64,000 nt of DNA. Source: an uncultured Clostridia bacterium. Lineage in GTDB: Bacteria > Bacillota > Clostridia > UBA1381. The notes beneath the pieces are model-generated. The model worked only from the letters and a program-made list of their open reading frames with translations. It was not told the origin of the DNA and ran no database searches. Positions 25,417-33,919 of this stretch are shown here, in pieces; the stretch's first letter is position 1, and each line of letters opens with the position of its first letter. The position numbers and the translations under genes are program-made. The stretch is from assembly GCA_947626135.1 (NCBI GenBank), contig CANQQZ010000006.1:1-64000 (forward strand). The letters are read 5' to 3'.

Positions 25417-26568
25417 TTAATTTATAATCCCGCGCCGCAGCTTGCATTCAAGGATTTTCCTCACGCTTTCATCAATGCGTTCCTCTCCTATCCCGCCGCT
25501 CTCGACCGCCGCCGTGAGCGCGTCCGCCGCCTCGTAAAAATCAGCCGGCTCCAGTATCATATCGCAGCCCGCCTTAACCGCCAGAACAGCCGCGTCCGCG
25601 GAGCTGTAATTATCGGCTATCGCGCCCATTTCCATACCGTCGGTTATGACTATGCCGCCGAATCCGAGCTCGCCCTTAAGGATATCCGTGATAAGCGTGT
25701 GTGAAAGCGAAGCCGGCGCGCTGTCGATATCGGGAATGATTATGTGCCCTGCCATAACGAAATCCGTGCCCGCATCTATTCCCGCCTTAAACGGAAGAAA
25801 CTCACACGCCCTGAGCTCATCGAGCGTCCTGTCCGAATATACAAATCCCTCGTGAGAGTCGCCCTGCGTGTTTCCGTGCCCCGGGAAATGCTTGACTGCC
25901 GCGCATACTCCGTTATCCTGAAGCGCCGCCACCGCCGCGCCGACCATAGCAGCCGCCTCATCCGGATCGTCGCTGAACGCCCGCTCCCCGATAACCGTAT
26001 TCTCAGGATTCGTCCACACATCCGCAACCGGAGCGTAATCAAGATTAAAGCCGAACTGCTTTATATCGCCCGCTATCGTCTCGTAAATCTCGCTCGCCTT
26101 CGCCGCGCCTCCGTCCCTGTACCGGTACATCGGTTCAAATTTTGTTGTGCCCAGCTTCTGCGCAGCGCGCGCGACCAGACCTCCCTCTTCGTCCACGCTG
26201 ATAAACGGCTGTATCTTGGAATAGCTTACCGTATTTGCGATCATGGCTGCCGCCTGTTCGGCGCCCGTAAGATTGTCCGCGCCGTATATTATTCCTCCCA
26301 CGGGATACTTTTCGAGCGCGGCTTTTGTCGCCTCTCCCGCCTGAACAGCCGTGTCCACGCCCGTTATTGACTCGGGACGCACGATAAACATCTGGCATAT
26401 TTTCTCATGCAGCGTCATTGCCTCAAGCATTTCCCCGGCCTCGTCCGTCTCCGATATATACGGCTCGTCCGGTACCGGGATCTCCCTGTCCGGCACGGCG
26501 GCGCATGAAGCGCATACCGACGCCGACGCCGCAAGCGCGGCAAGCTTTATCACAAGTTCACAAAGCAT
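25417..26568 (-). CDS. GH3 beta-N-acetylhexosaminidase (NagZ-like), exported
   Basis: 383 residues. The N-terminal hydrophobic stretch with Cys residues (LAASASVCASCAAV) suggests a secretion signal, perhaps a lipoprotein with a poor lipobox. The GH3 barrel carries KHFPGHGNTQGDSHEGF with the His-Asp pair typical of NagZ-type enzymes, VMAGHIIIPDID, and GGIVITDGMEMGAI with the nucleophile Asp. No C-terminal GH3 domain, as in single-domain NagZ. Likely removes GlcNAc from peptidoglycan fragments in wall recycling. Alone in its transcription unit. Confidence 0.85.
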   Translation of the reverse strand: MLCELVIKLAALAASASVCASCAAVPDREIPVPDEPYISETDEAGEMLEAMTLHEKICQMFIVRPESITGVDTAVQAGEATKAALEKYPVGGIIYGADNLTGAEQAAAMIANTVSYSKIQPFISVDEEGGLVARAAQKLGTTKFEPMYRYRDGGAAKASEIYETIAGDIKQFGFNLDYAPVADVWTNPENTVIGERAFSDDPDEAAAMVGAAVAALQDNGVCAAVKHFPGHGNTQGDSHEGFVYSDRTLDELRACEFLPFKAGIDAGTDFVMAGHIIIPDIDSAPASLSHTLITDILKGELGFGGIVITDGMEMGAIADNYSSADAAVLAVKAGCDMILEPADFYEAADALTAAVESGGIGEERIDESVRKILECKLRRGIIN

Positions 26569-26672
26569 TTGTATCTCTCCCTTCTGTTATTACATTCTAA
26601 CACATATCATCGTCCGGCGCAACATTTTTATGTAAAAGCATTGTCGGTTTGCCAGAAATTATTTAATTTTCC

Positions 26673-26701
26673 TTGCATTTTTTTGTACAATATGATAAAA
26701 T
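26673..26701 (+). promoter_or_regulatory. Sigma-A promoter of the ppk2 unit
   Basis: TTGCAT (26673-26678), 17-bp spacer, TAAAAT (26696-26701), 82 bp upstream of the start. Confidence 0.65.
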
Positions 26702-26782
26702 CGTATATATAACAAAAAACAGGGAAATACCCTTCCGCAGCCGCGCCGGGTACTTCCCGTACACAAAAGGAGGAAATGAAAG

Positions 26783-27661
26783 ATGAGAATCAATAAGTAC
26801 CGGTACGACGGCAGCGGACCGTTTAAGCTGTCCGACTACGACACGGGACTCGGCGAAAAGAAGCCGGACAAGAAAAAAATACTCGCGCAGACGGAAAAAA
26901 ACGTTGTCCAGATCGCCGCTCTGCAAGATAAGCTTTACGCTGACTCCAAGGAATCAGTGCTGATAATATTGCAGGCTATGGACGCCGCCGGCAAGGACGG
27001 CACGATAAAGCACGTCATGAGCGGCATAAATCCGCAGGGCGTGGACGTATACAGCTTCAAGCAGCCCTCGTCCGATGAGCTTGCGCATGATTTCTTATGG
27101 CGTATCCACTCGAAAACGCCGCCCAAGGGCAAAATCGCCATTTTCAACCGCTCCTACTACGAGGACGTTCTCGTGGCGAGAGTCCGCGAGCTCAACAAAA
27201 CATATCAAATGCCGCAGCGCTGCACCGGCATGAGCACCGAAAAGTTCTTTGATAAACGGTATAAGCATATCAAGCACTACGAGGAATTTCTCTATGACAA
27301 CGGCTGCCGTATCGTAAAGCTGTTTTTAAACGTGTCCAGGGACACCCAGAAAAAGCGCTTCCTGGAGAGAATAGACAATCCGGCGAAAAACTGGAAATTC
27401 TCCTCCTCCGATGTGAAGGAACGCGGATTATGGGACGAATATCAGAAGGCGTATTCGCTCGCTATCGAGCATACCTCCACCAAGGAATGCCCGTGGTACA
27501 TAATTCCGGCGGACAAAAAATGGTTTATGCGCTATCTGGTATCGGAGGCTGTATTAAAGGCGCTGAAGTCATGCAGCCCGCAGTATCCGACGCTTGCTGA
27601 CGAGGAAATAGCAAAGCTCGGCGAATATAAGCAAATGCTCGAAAACGAGGACACAAAATAA
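26783..27661 (+). CDS. ppk2: Polyphosphate kinase 2 family protein
   Basis: Transfers phosphate between polyphosphate and nucleotides (AMP, ADP or GDP depending on class). 292 residues, single P-loop-kinase domain: Walker A AMDAAGKDGTIKHV (about 69-82), GVDVYSFKQPSSDELAHDFLWR, the Walker B region IAIFNRSYYEDVLVARV, and a lid with SRDTQKKRFLERIDNPAKNWKF split around about 170-200. AAAGGAGG precedes the start. First gene of a plus-strand unit with a LUD-domain gene, phosphofructokinase and a C_GCAxxG_C_C gene, linking it to energy metabolism. Which PPK2 class (I, II, III) cannot be read from sequence alone. Confidence 0.9.
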   Translation: MRINKYRYDGSGPFKLSDYDTGLGEKKPDKKKILAQTEKNVVQIAALQDKLYADSKESVLIILQAMDAAGKDGTIKHVMSGINPQGVDVYSFKQPSSDELAHDFLWRIHSKTPPKGKIAIFNRSYYEDVLVARVRELNKTYQMPQRCTGMSTEKFFDKRYKHIKHYEEFLYDNGCRIVKLFLNVSRDTQKKRFLERIDNPAKNWKFSSSDVKERGLWDEYQKAYSLAIEHTSTKECPWYIIPADKKWFMRYLVSEAVLKALKSCSPQYPTLADEEIAKLGEYKQMLENEDTK

Positions 27662-27686
27662 ATAAATATAACGGGAGGGTATGAAC

Positions 27687-28331
27687 ATGGATAACGTACA
27701 AAAATGGATATACGAAAGAAAAATACGCGACTGCATGAAGGTGCTGGAGGAAAAGCAGTATAACGCGGTTTACGCCAAGGATAAGGACGAGGCGAGAAAA
27801 ATCGTTATGGACATGATTCCGGAGGGCGCAAAAATCGCGGTCGGAGGAAGCGTGACGCTTAACGAAACCGGCATACTCGATGAGATACAAAGCGGCAAAT
27901 ATAACTTTATCGACCGCTATCACACCTCCTGCTTTGAGGAAATGCTCGACAAATACCGCGAGGGCTACACGGCTGATTACATGGTATCGAGCACGAACGC
28001 AATCACCATGAAGGGACAGCTTGTCAATATCGACTGCACCGGCAACCGTTCCTCGCAGATTGTGTTCGGACCGAAAAAGGTAATAATCGTCGCGGGCGCG
28101 AATAAAATCGTGGAAACCGTAGAGGATGGCATAAAACGCGCAAAATCTATCGCGCCGATGAACGCCAGACGCATTACCCACAAAACTCCGTGCGCGACCG
28201 ATGAAAACTGCCGCTGCTCGGACTGCAATGTTCAGCCGCGCGTTTGCAACGTGACAAGCATCGTAGAAGGATGTACATATTTCCCGAAGCGAATTACGGT
28301 TGTACTGGTACCCGAGAATTTGGGATATTGA
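27687..28331 (+). CDS. LUD-domain (DUF162) protein, lactate-utilisation type
   Basis: 214 residues from the second ATG, eight bases after GGGAGG (the ATG at 27681 is too close). One LUD domain: EGAKIAVGGSVTLNETGILD, FIDRYHTSC, YMVSSTNAITMKGQLVNIDC, KVIIVAGANKIV. The C-terminus has a Cys cluster (CATDENCRCSDCNVQPRVC) seen in this subfamily and able to bind a metal or Fe-S centre. Relatives LutB/LutC act in lactate oxidation, but stand-alone forms are uncharacterised. No lutA or lutB here. Confidence 0.85.
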   Translation: MDNVQKWIYERKIRDCMKVLEEKQYNAVYAKDKDEARKIVMDMIPEGAKIAVGGSVTLNETGILDEIQSGKYNFIDRYHTSCFEEMLDKYREGYTADYMVSSTNAITMKGQLVNIDCTGNRSSQIVFGPKKVIIVAGANKIVETVEDGIKRAKSIAPMNARRITHKTPCATDENCRCSDCNVQPRVCNVTSIVEGCTYFPKRITVVLVPENLGY

Positions 28332-28353
28332 TCCGGAAAGGGATGGTTAATAG

Positions 28354-29433
28354 ATGAAAAAGGTAGGCATTCTCACGAGCGGAGGCGACTGTCAGGGCTT
28401 AAACGCGGCTATACGCGGCGTGGCGAAAAGCCTGTACGAGGAATTTGACGACGATATTGAAATTTACGGAATACGCGACGGCTACAGCGGTCTTATCCAC
28501 GGCAATTATAAAAAAATGGACAAATCGGAATTTTCCGGGATCCTCACGCTCGGCGGAACGATCCTCGGCACGTCGCGCCAGCCGTTTAAGATGATGCGCG
28601 TTATAGACGAAGAAACAAGTCTCGACAAGGTTAAGGCGATGAAAGACAACTATAAAAAAATCGGTCTTGACTGTCTTGTAATCCTCGGCGGCAACGGCAC
28701 TCATAAAAGCGCGAACATGCTGTCGGAGGAGGGGTTAAACATTGTTTCCATGCCCAAAACAATAGATAACGACGTATGGGGCACAGATATGACGTTTGGC
28801 TTTTACAGCGCCGTGGACATCGCCACTCAGGTAATAGACTGCATCCATACGACCGCCACGTCTCACGGGCGCGTATTTATCGTTGAAATTATGGGACACA
28901 AGGTCGGCTGGCTCAACCTATACGCCGGTATCGCCGGCGGAGCGGACGTGATCCTGCTTCCGGAGATCCCGTATGATATCGAAAAGGTGGCTGACGTTCT
29001 TGACAGACGCGAGCGCGGAGGCAAGCAATTTACGATTTTAGCCGTAGCCGAGGGCGCGATCTCAAAGCAAGAGGCTGCCATGAAGAAAAAGGAATTCAAG
29101 GCCTCCCGGGCGGCAATGCAGTATCCGTCGGTATCATACAGACTCGCGGCGGAGCTGGGCGCAATATCGGGTCATGAAATACGCGTTACCGTTCCCGGAC
29201 ATTTTCAGCGCGGCGGGAGCCCGTGCGCGTATGACAGAGTGCTTTGCACGCGCTTCGGAGCAGCTGCGGCGCAGCTTATCAAGAACGAGCAATACGGCTT
29301 CATGACCGGACTGCGCGGCGAGGAAATTGTTGCGGTGCCTCTTTCCGAGGTCGCCGGCAAGCTCAAGAGAGTACCCGCGGACTGCGATGAGATCGCGGCT
29401 GCGCGCGGCATAGGTATTTCCTTCGGCGACTGA
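28354..29433 (+). CDS. pfkA: 6-phosphofructokinase
   Basis: Phosphorylates fructose 6-phosphate in glycolysis. 359 residues, longer than E. coli PfkA (320). Motifs: GGDCQGLNAAIRG at the N-terminus, PKTIDNDVWGTDMTFGF with the catalytic Asp, EIMGHKVGWLNLYAGIAGGA, and GHFQRGGSPCAYDR. The loop that is GGDGS in classical enzymes reads GGNGT here, replacing the Mg-coordinating Asp with Asn. Whether the phosphate donor is ATP or pyrophosphate cannot be settled; the Gly after Asn favours ATP by analogy with E. coli Gly104. Twenty-two bases after the LUD gene. Confidence 0.88.
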   Translation: MKKVGILTSGGDCQGLNAAIRGVAKSLYEEFDDDIEIYGIRDGYSGLIHGNYKKMDKSEFSGILTLGGTILGTSRQPFKMMRVIDEETSLDKVKAMKDNYKKIGLDCLVILGGNGTHKSANMLSEEGLNIVSMPKTIDNDVWGTDMTFGFYSAVDIATQVIDCIHTTATSHGRVFIVEIMGHKVGWLNLYAGIAGGADVILLPEIPYDIEKVADVLDRRERGGKQFTILAVAEGAISKQEAAMKKKEFKASRAAMQYPSVSYRLAAELGAISGHEIRVTVPGHFQRGGSPCAYDRVLCTRFGAAAAQLIKNEQYGFMTGLRGEEIVAVPLSEVAGKLKRVPADCDEIAAARGIGISFGD

Positions 29434-29446
29434 TATTGATAAGACT

Positions 29447-29896
29447 ATGGCTATAGACAGAAGTGAAAAAGCGGTGGAGCTGTTCAAATCGGGATACGGC
29501 TGCGCGCAATCGGTTGCGGCGGCATACTCCGATTTGTTCGGCATGGACGAAATAACGGCGGCGCGCGCGGCTGAGGGCTTCGGCGGCGGCATGGGGCGTA
29601 TGCGGCTGACCTGCGGCGCGGTGTCCGGCATGATTTTTCTGTGCGGACTGCGTTACAGCACCGGCAAGCCGGGCGATATAGAAAACCGCGCGAGGATTTA
29701 CGGCATTGTGCGCGAAATGACGGCTGAATTTGCCGCCGAGGCGGGCTCGATTACGTGCTCGGAGCTTTTAGCCGGAAAAATCCCGAAAAACGAAGGCGCA
29801 AGACCGGAGGAACGAACGGACGAATATTACAGAAAGCGCCCGTGCGCCAACATGGTCCGGCTTGCCGCTCAAATCGCGGGACGATATCTCACATAA
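29447..29896 (+). CDS. C_GCAxxG_C_C family redox protein
   Basis: 149 residues. The diagnostic pattern is present: SGYGCAQSVAAAYSDLFG, GFGGGMGRMRLTCGAVSGM, then GLRYS. Later Cys residues are at ITCSELL and RPCANMV. Members are thought to be redox or metal-binding proteins; function is not established. Last gene of the ppk2 unit, 13 bp after pfkA, with a weak ribosome binding site that suggests coupling to pfkA translation. Confidence 0.85.
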   Translation: MAIDRSEKAVELFKSGYGCAQSVAAAYSDLFGMDEITAARAAEGFGGGMGRMRLTCGAVSGMIFLCGLRYSTGKPGDIENRARIYGIVREMTAEFAAEAGSITCSELLAGKIPKNEGARPEERTDEYYRKRPCANMVRLAAQIAGRYLT

Positions 29897-29903
29897 AGCA
29901 AAC

Positions 29904-29937
29904 AAAAAGCGCGCCGCAAAGGGCCGGCGCGCTTTTT
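29904..29937. terminator. Bidirectional terminator
   Basis: AAAAAGCGCGCC / GGCGCGCTTTTT, 12-bp perfect stem with 10-nt loop, between convergent genes. Confidence 0.92.
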
Positions 29938-29943
29938 GTTATA

Positions 29944-31545
29944 TCATACCGTTTCGGCATTCGCCCCGGGGCTTATCACTCCGGCGCGGAACAGATTGTC
30001 ATTGAAAATGTCCGTCCCGTAAACGTCGGCGCATTTTTGGCGTATTTCACGGTATCTCTCCCAGCGCTCTGTCGAGCGCGTGTCGAGCTCCTCCTTTCCC
30101 GACCACCAATTATAGCCGTCAACATAGTTTTCATACGCTTCATCCCAGCTTGAAAAATTCTCTTTTACCAGCTTCGCCGCCGGCTCCGCCATAGCGAGCG
30201 CTTCGTTATAGCTCAAATATCCCGCGCAGTAGCCCCATTGTATAAGATTCGCCGCGCGGAACAGATCCCAGCACATAATTCCTCTGTCTCCCCATTTATC
30301 GCGTATTGCCTTTGTATAGTCGCTGCCCCATAAAGCCGCGTCGAATTTAAACGTTTCGTTATCGCCGCTCATCGTCAGCGAGCGTATCTTATCCGCCAGT
30401 CCGCTTCTGCTCGTAACGTCCATACCGGCAAGGCTGTGCCTGGAATATTCTATCCCGTCTCCCGACGCTCTTTCGTATCCGGGGAATATTGTCGGATTTC
30501 CATGATTGATTTCCGTGAGCACCGCGCCCATAGGCAAAATCCACTCCTCCAGATTGGAGCTTTCATAAAGCGACTTATCCTCCGTTATACGGACCTCCCT
30601 CTCGTCGCCTATCCACTCTACCCTCTGACCTAAAAACTCCGAAATATACCTCGCCGGAATAAGCGTGCGTATGTCCCTGATATACGGCGCAACGCCCATT
30701 TCAAACGGCTCGTCGTTAATGTACGCGGTCGTTTCGTCTATATGCATAACGACCGTTGTTCCCGCCCGGACCACGGTAATGCTGCGGTCATCGTTGCTCC
30801 ACGTAACCTCCGCTCCCATAAGCTCGGCTAATCTCCGCATCGGAACCATAGTTCTGCCGTCGACCATCTCGGGCAGCGTATCGTCAAACGACACCTCCCC
30901 GCCGTCGAGCGTGACATGAATACGATCGAAATATGCCTCGATCCGTCCGTGGATATACTCTTTATCCTCGTCCGTAAGCACCTTCATGACCTCGGTATCA
31001 TAAAGCTCCGCCTCGCTGAAGCCCCATTCTTCGATTGCTCTTGCGACGGCGGCGTATTTCGTCTGCTCGCTGCGCTCGCCGAAAAGCGGGTCGTCCATAC
31101 GCGGCACCATCATGCGTGACCTTGTGTACCATAAGCTGACAAGCCGCCTGTTTTCGTCGTCCTCTCTCATGCGCTGCATATCAAAATAATCCGACAGCCT
31201 GTGTCCCGCGATATACTCGACATCTCCGCCTTCGTTCGCGGCAAGCTTCATCGCGCACAATCCGCCCTCAAACCGCATACCAAACGTCGCGTACCAACCG
31301 GAGCAGCTGCTTAAAAAATCGCGCATCTCCTTGTCAAGCTCCGCATCGGTGCCGCCGTTTTCGGCAAAGGAACGTATTTTCTCCACCATCGCCCACGACC
31401 CGTCGTCATAAACGCTGTCGTTTTTGAACACTATATACTCGTCCTTATCCGCCCATGACGGCGGCTCTGCCTTTCCCGCGGCGAATACCTGCGGCGCGCA
31501 CATAAGTATAACGGCAAATATTGCCGATACGAAAATTTTTTTCAT
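29944..31545 (-). CDS. Exported protein: copper-amine-oxidase-like stalk domain plus DUF1266
   Basis: 533 residues with a signal peptide (1-22). The middle (about 205-320) is a copper-amine-oxidase N-terminal-like domain, a common Clostridia surface module without catalysis: MVDGRTMVPMRRLAELMGAE, RTLIPARYISEFLGQRVEW. The C-terminal 170 residues match DUF1266: CWDLFRAANLIQWGYCAGYL, LSYNEALAMAEPAAK, SSWDEAYENYVDGYNWW. The N-terminal 200 residues are unassigned. The next gene downstream in the window's minus strand direction is not co-oriented; upstream gene 31558-33660 ends 12 bases away, so the two form one unit. Role unknown; extracellular. Confidence 0.75.
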   Translation of the reverse strand: MKKIFVSAIFAVILMCAPQVFAAGKAEPPSWADKDEYIVFKNDSVYDDGSWAMVEKIRSFAENGGTDAELDKEMRDFLSSCSGWYATFGMRFEGGLCAMKLAANEGGDVEYIAGHRLSDYFDMQRMREDDENRRLVSLWYTRSRMMVPRMDDPLFGERSEQTKYAAVARAIEEWGFSEAELYDTEVMKVLTDEDKEYIHGRIEAYFDRIHVTLDGGEVSFDDTLPEMVDGRTMVPMRRLAELMGAEVTWSNDDRSITVVRAGTTVVMHIDETTAYINDEPFEMGVAPYIRDIRTLIPARYISEFLGQRVEWIGDEREVRITEDKSLYESSNLEEWILPMGAVLTEINHGNPTIFPGYERASGDGIEYSRHSLAGMDVTSRSGLADKIRSLTMSGDNETFKFDAALWGSDYTKAIRDKWGDRGIMCWDLFRAANLIQWGYCAGYLSYNEALAMAEPAAKLVKENFSSWDEAYENYVDGYNWWSGKEELDTRSTERWERYREIRQKCADVYGTDIFNDNLFRAGVISPGANAETV

Positions 31546-31557
31546 AATATCTCCTTT

Positions 31558-33660
31558 TTATTTCATGTACCTATACAGCATCATAGCCGTTTCGGCCCGC
31601 GTCGTATTGTCCTGCGGACGCAGATACCCGCCGTCGCCCGCGACAATGCCCATGCCGGACAAAATCGCGGCGTAGCCGATAAGCCCGTCGGATAATTTAT
31701 CGCCGTCGGCGTATTCCACCTTGTAAATATCCGATAACGCCGCGACCCTCTCGTAGCCCGCCAGACGTATCATATACACAAATGCCTGTTCTCTGGGTAC
31801 CGCCGCGCCGTCGTCCCGCTCATCCTTTCCGAGGATTTTATTGCGGAAGCAGTAGTCGTAAATTTCCTCGTCGCCGTAGTTTATAAAATACTTGCCCTCG
31901 ATTCCCGAAACGAGCAGCCTCAAAAGCTCAGATTGCGTGATTGCCTCGTCCGGCTTAAAGCTGCCGCCCGGCAAACCTATGCCGTAACCGGCAAGCGCCG
32001 TGACAGCCTCCTCGCACCAGTGACCGCCTATATCGTCATACTTGATTTTTGTATAGTCCGCATCGTCCGCGTTTACGTCCCCGCCCGTGAACGCGTCCAC
32101 CATCGGATTCCCGTCCATGCCGTACACGAGCCGGTATTCTTCGCCGTCATATATGTAATACCTCTCGATAGGCGCGGTTTCGGTCAAATACCCGTATGCG
32201 TCCGATACGTCAAGCGCACCCGAGGGGTCGTCAAATACCGCGTCGTCGTCATAGCTTAAGCGGTAATACCCAATCTTTTTATCCGCCGCGCCGTAGGTTA
32301 CGCTGATCGTGTCCGCCAGATACGGAACTCCGTTCACCATGCGCGTATAATTCGCGGGAACGCTGTAGCTATACTCCGCGTCCGGGTTTTCCTTTTTCTC
32401 AAATTCCGCGATTTTATCCGGCAGCACCTTTTGCAAAAACGCGTCAATATCCTTATTCGCCGCCACGACCTCTTTATCCGTAAGCTTTTTCCCGTCCGGA
32501 TCAAACGGCTCGCTGTAGCCTCCGGAATAATACGTCAGCCGGTCACGCTCGGCGTCAAACCGCGCAAAAATCCCGGATGAATATTTACCCTCGTCCGCGT
32601 CCGACATATTGACGCTGAGGCTGTAATCCCTTTTCGCGTTATCGCCCTTGCCGGTCACCGACGTGTACATACCCGAATTTGTCACCGTATAGCTTTTCGG
32701 TATCTTAAGCTGCTCCACGCTTTTCAGGAATTTTTCCGCCTCATCGACCGTGTACAGACCCGCAATCGTGTCAAGCTCCGCCAATTCCTCCTTCGAAAGC
32801 ATCGGAGCCGGAGCGCCGCCTCCGCCGGACTCCGCCGTTTCAGCGGCAGCCATATCGTTCATCGCGGCGTAGTCCTCGAATTGCTGCTCTACCACATCGC
32901 CCGTGTACGCGGAAATATATCCGGGCGCGCTGTCCTTGACGCGGTAAACGAGCTGCGTTTCGTATTCGCCCGTTTCACGGTACACGGCATAATCAACCTT
33001 TTTCCGGTACACCATTTCCGCCGGATACGCTTCCGCATACCTTGCCTCCGGCTCCGCCAATTCCGCGCCCGCCGCTTCAAATTCCGCGCCGTAGCTGAAG
33101 TCTATGTACGCGTCGGCAATATACATTTCATCGTTTTCCGTTACGGCAGTCGTCACCGTCGCGCTGTTACCCGCCACGGGAACGCCGTCCTTCTCGCGTT
33201 GAAATATAATGATCCATCTGTCGTATTCGCGGCTGTGCGTTTCTGAAAGAACAAGCTTATCATTCGCCTTTTCGACCGTTTCCGGCGCGCTTTTTGCCAA
33301 AAACGCCTCCGCCGCCGCGACCGCCTCGTCCTCGCTTACCGTCGGCAGCTTTAACTCGTTTTTATACTCATTATTGTACCTGTAATAGGTTAAAAGCTGA
33401 CCGTTTTCATTGCATTCCACACGCATCCACTCGTCATTATCCTCATCCGACCAACGGAAACTATACTCCACCGCGCCGCCGTAGTCGTAGGCATTGCTCG
33501 TAAACTCCGTAAGCTCCGCGGGTATATCAATACGCTGCTTCACCACAGTCAGTGCCTTTTCCATCGCCTTCGCGTCGGTCGGCTGCGCCGCGGCGGCGGG
33601 CAGCGCTGCCACCGTTATGACTGCGGCGGTTAACGCCGATAAAATTCTTTTGATTTTCAT
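31558..33660 (-). CDS. SLH-domain surface protein with YcdB/YcdC repeats
   Basis: 700 residues; signal peptide 1-25, start preceded by AGGAGGGGG. Two YcdB/YcdC-type repeats: about 35-270 (KQRIDIPAELTEFTSNAYDY, YSFRWSDEDNDEWMRVECN) and about 310-530 (EQLKIPKSYTVTN, YRLSYDDDAVFDDPSG). The C-terminus holds SLH repeats (DIGGHWCEEAVTALAGYGIG, SFKPDEAITQSELLRLLVSG, RPQDNTTRAETAMMLYRYMK). It is therefore wall-anchored by its C-terminus. The YcdB/YcdC fold occurs in peptidase-associated propeptides, but no enzyme is visible here. Probably co-transcribed with the DUF1266 gene. Confidence 0.8.
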   Translation of the reverse strand: MKIKRILSALTAAVITVAALPAAAAQPTDAKAMEKALTVVKQRIDIPAELTEFTSNAYDYGGAVEYSFRWSDEDNDEWMRVECNENGQLLTYYRYNNEYKNELKLPTVSEDEAVAAAEAFLAKSAPETVEKANDKLVLSETHSREYDRWIIIFQREKDGVPVAGNSATVTTAVTENDEMYIADAYIDFSYGAEFEAAGAELAEPEARYAEAYPAEMVYRKKVDYAVYRETGEYETQLVYRVKDSAPGYISAYTGDVVEQQFEDYAAMNDMAAAETAESGGGGAPAPMLSKEELAELDTIAGLYTVDEAEKFLKSVEQLKIPKSYTVTNSGMYTSVTGKGDNAKRDYSLSVNMSDADEGKYSSGIFARFDAERDRLTYYSGGYSEPFDPDGKKLTDKEVVAANKDIDAFLQKVLPDKIAEFEKKENPDAEYSYSVPANYTRMVNGVPYLADTISVTYGAADKKIGYYRLSYDDDAVFDDPSGALDVSDAYGYLTETAPIERYYIYDGEEYRLVYGMDGNPMVDAFTGGDVNADDADYTKIKYDDIGGHWCEEAVTALAGYGIGLPGGSFKPDEAITQSELLRLLVSGIEGKYFINYGDEEIYDYCFRNKILGKDERDDGAAVPREQAFVYMIRLAGYERVAALSDIYKVEYADGDKLSDGLIGYAAILSGMGIVAGDGGYLRPQDNTTRAETAMMLYRYMK

Positions 33661-33857
33661 AAAGCCCCCTCCTTTTGACTTTTATTTCCCTCTATATAAT
33701 GTTAGACGTGAAAATTCCCAAAACGTTCCATCATTTGAGGATGTTTTTTGTTTATATTTTACTGCCGTAAATATAATTATATTATACAATAAAAGCATAC
33801 GGCTGTCAAATCGGCGCACCTGATGTCAATATCTTTCCCATATTTTTTTGAAATCAC

Positions 33858-33886
33858 TTGATTATTTTTCCGATATATGCGATAAT
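33858..33886 (+). promoter_or_regulatory. Promoter of the DUF512-der-plsY-gpsA region
   Basis: TTGATT (33858-33863), 17-bp spacer, GATAAT (33881-33886) preceded by TGC (extended -10). The rest of the 259-bp gap to the minus-strand gene is AT-rich with no gene. Confidence 0.65.
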
Positions 33887-33919
33887 GTATATTGAAGAAG
33901 TGTATGTTGGAGACTGATT

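Noticed and set aside
27525-28181. 218-codon frame antisense to ppk2 and the LUD gene
   Set aside because: Spans two sense genes and their junction, composition unlike a protein, no initiation signal.
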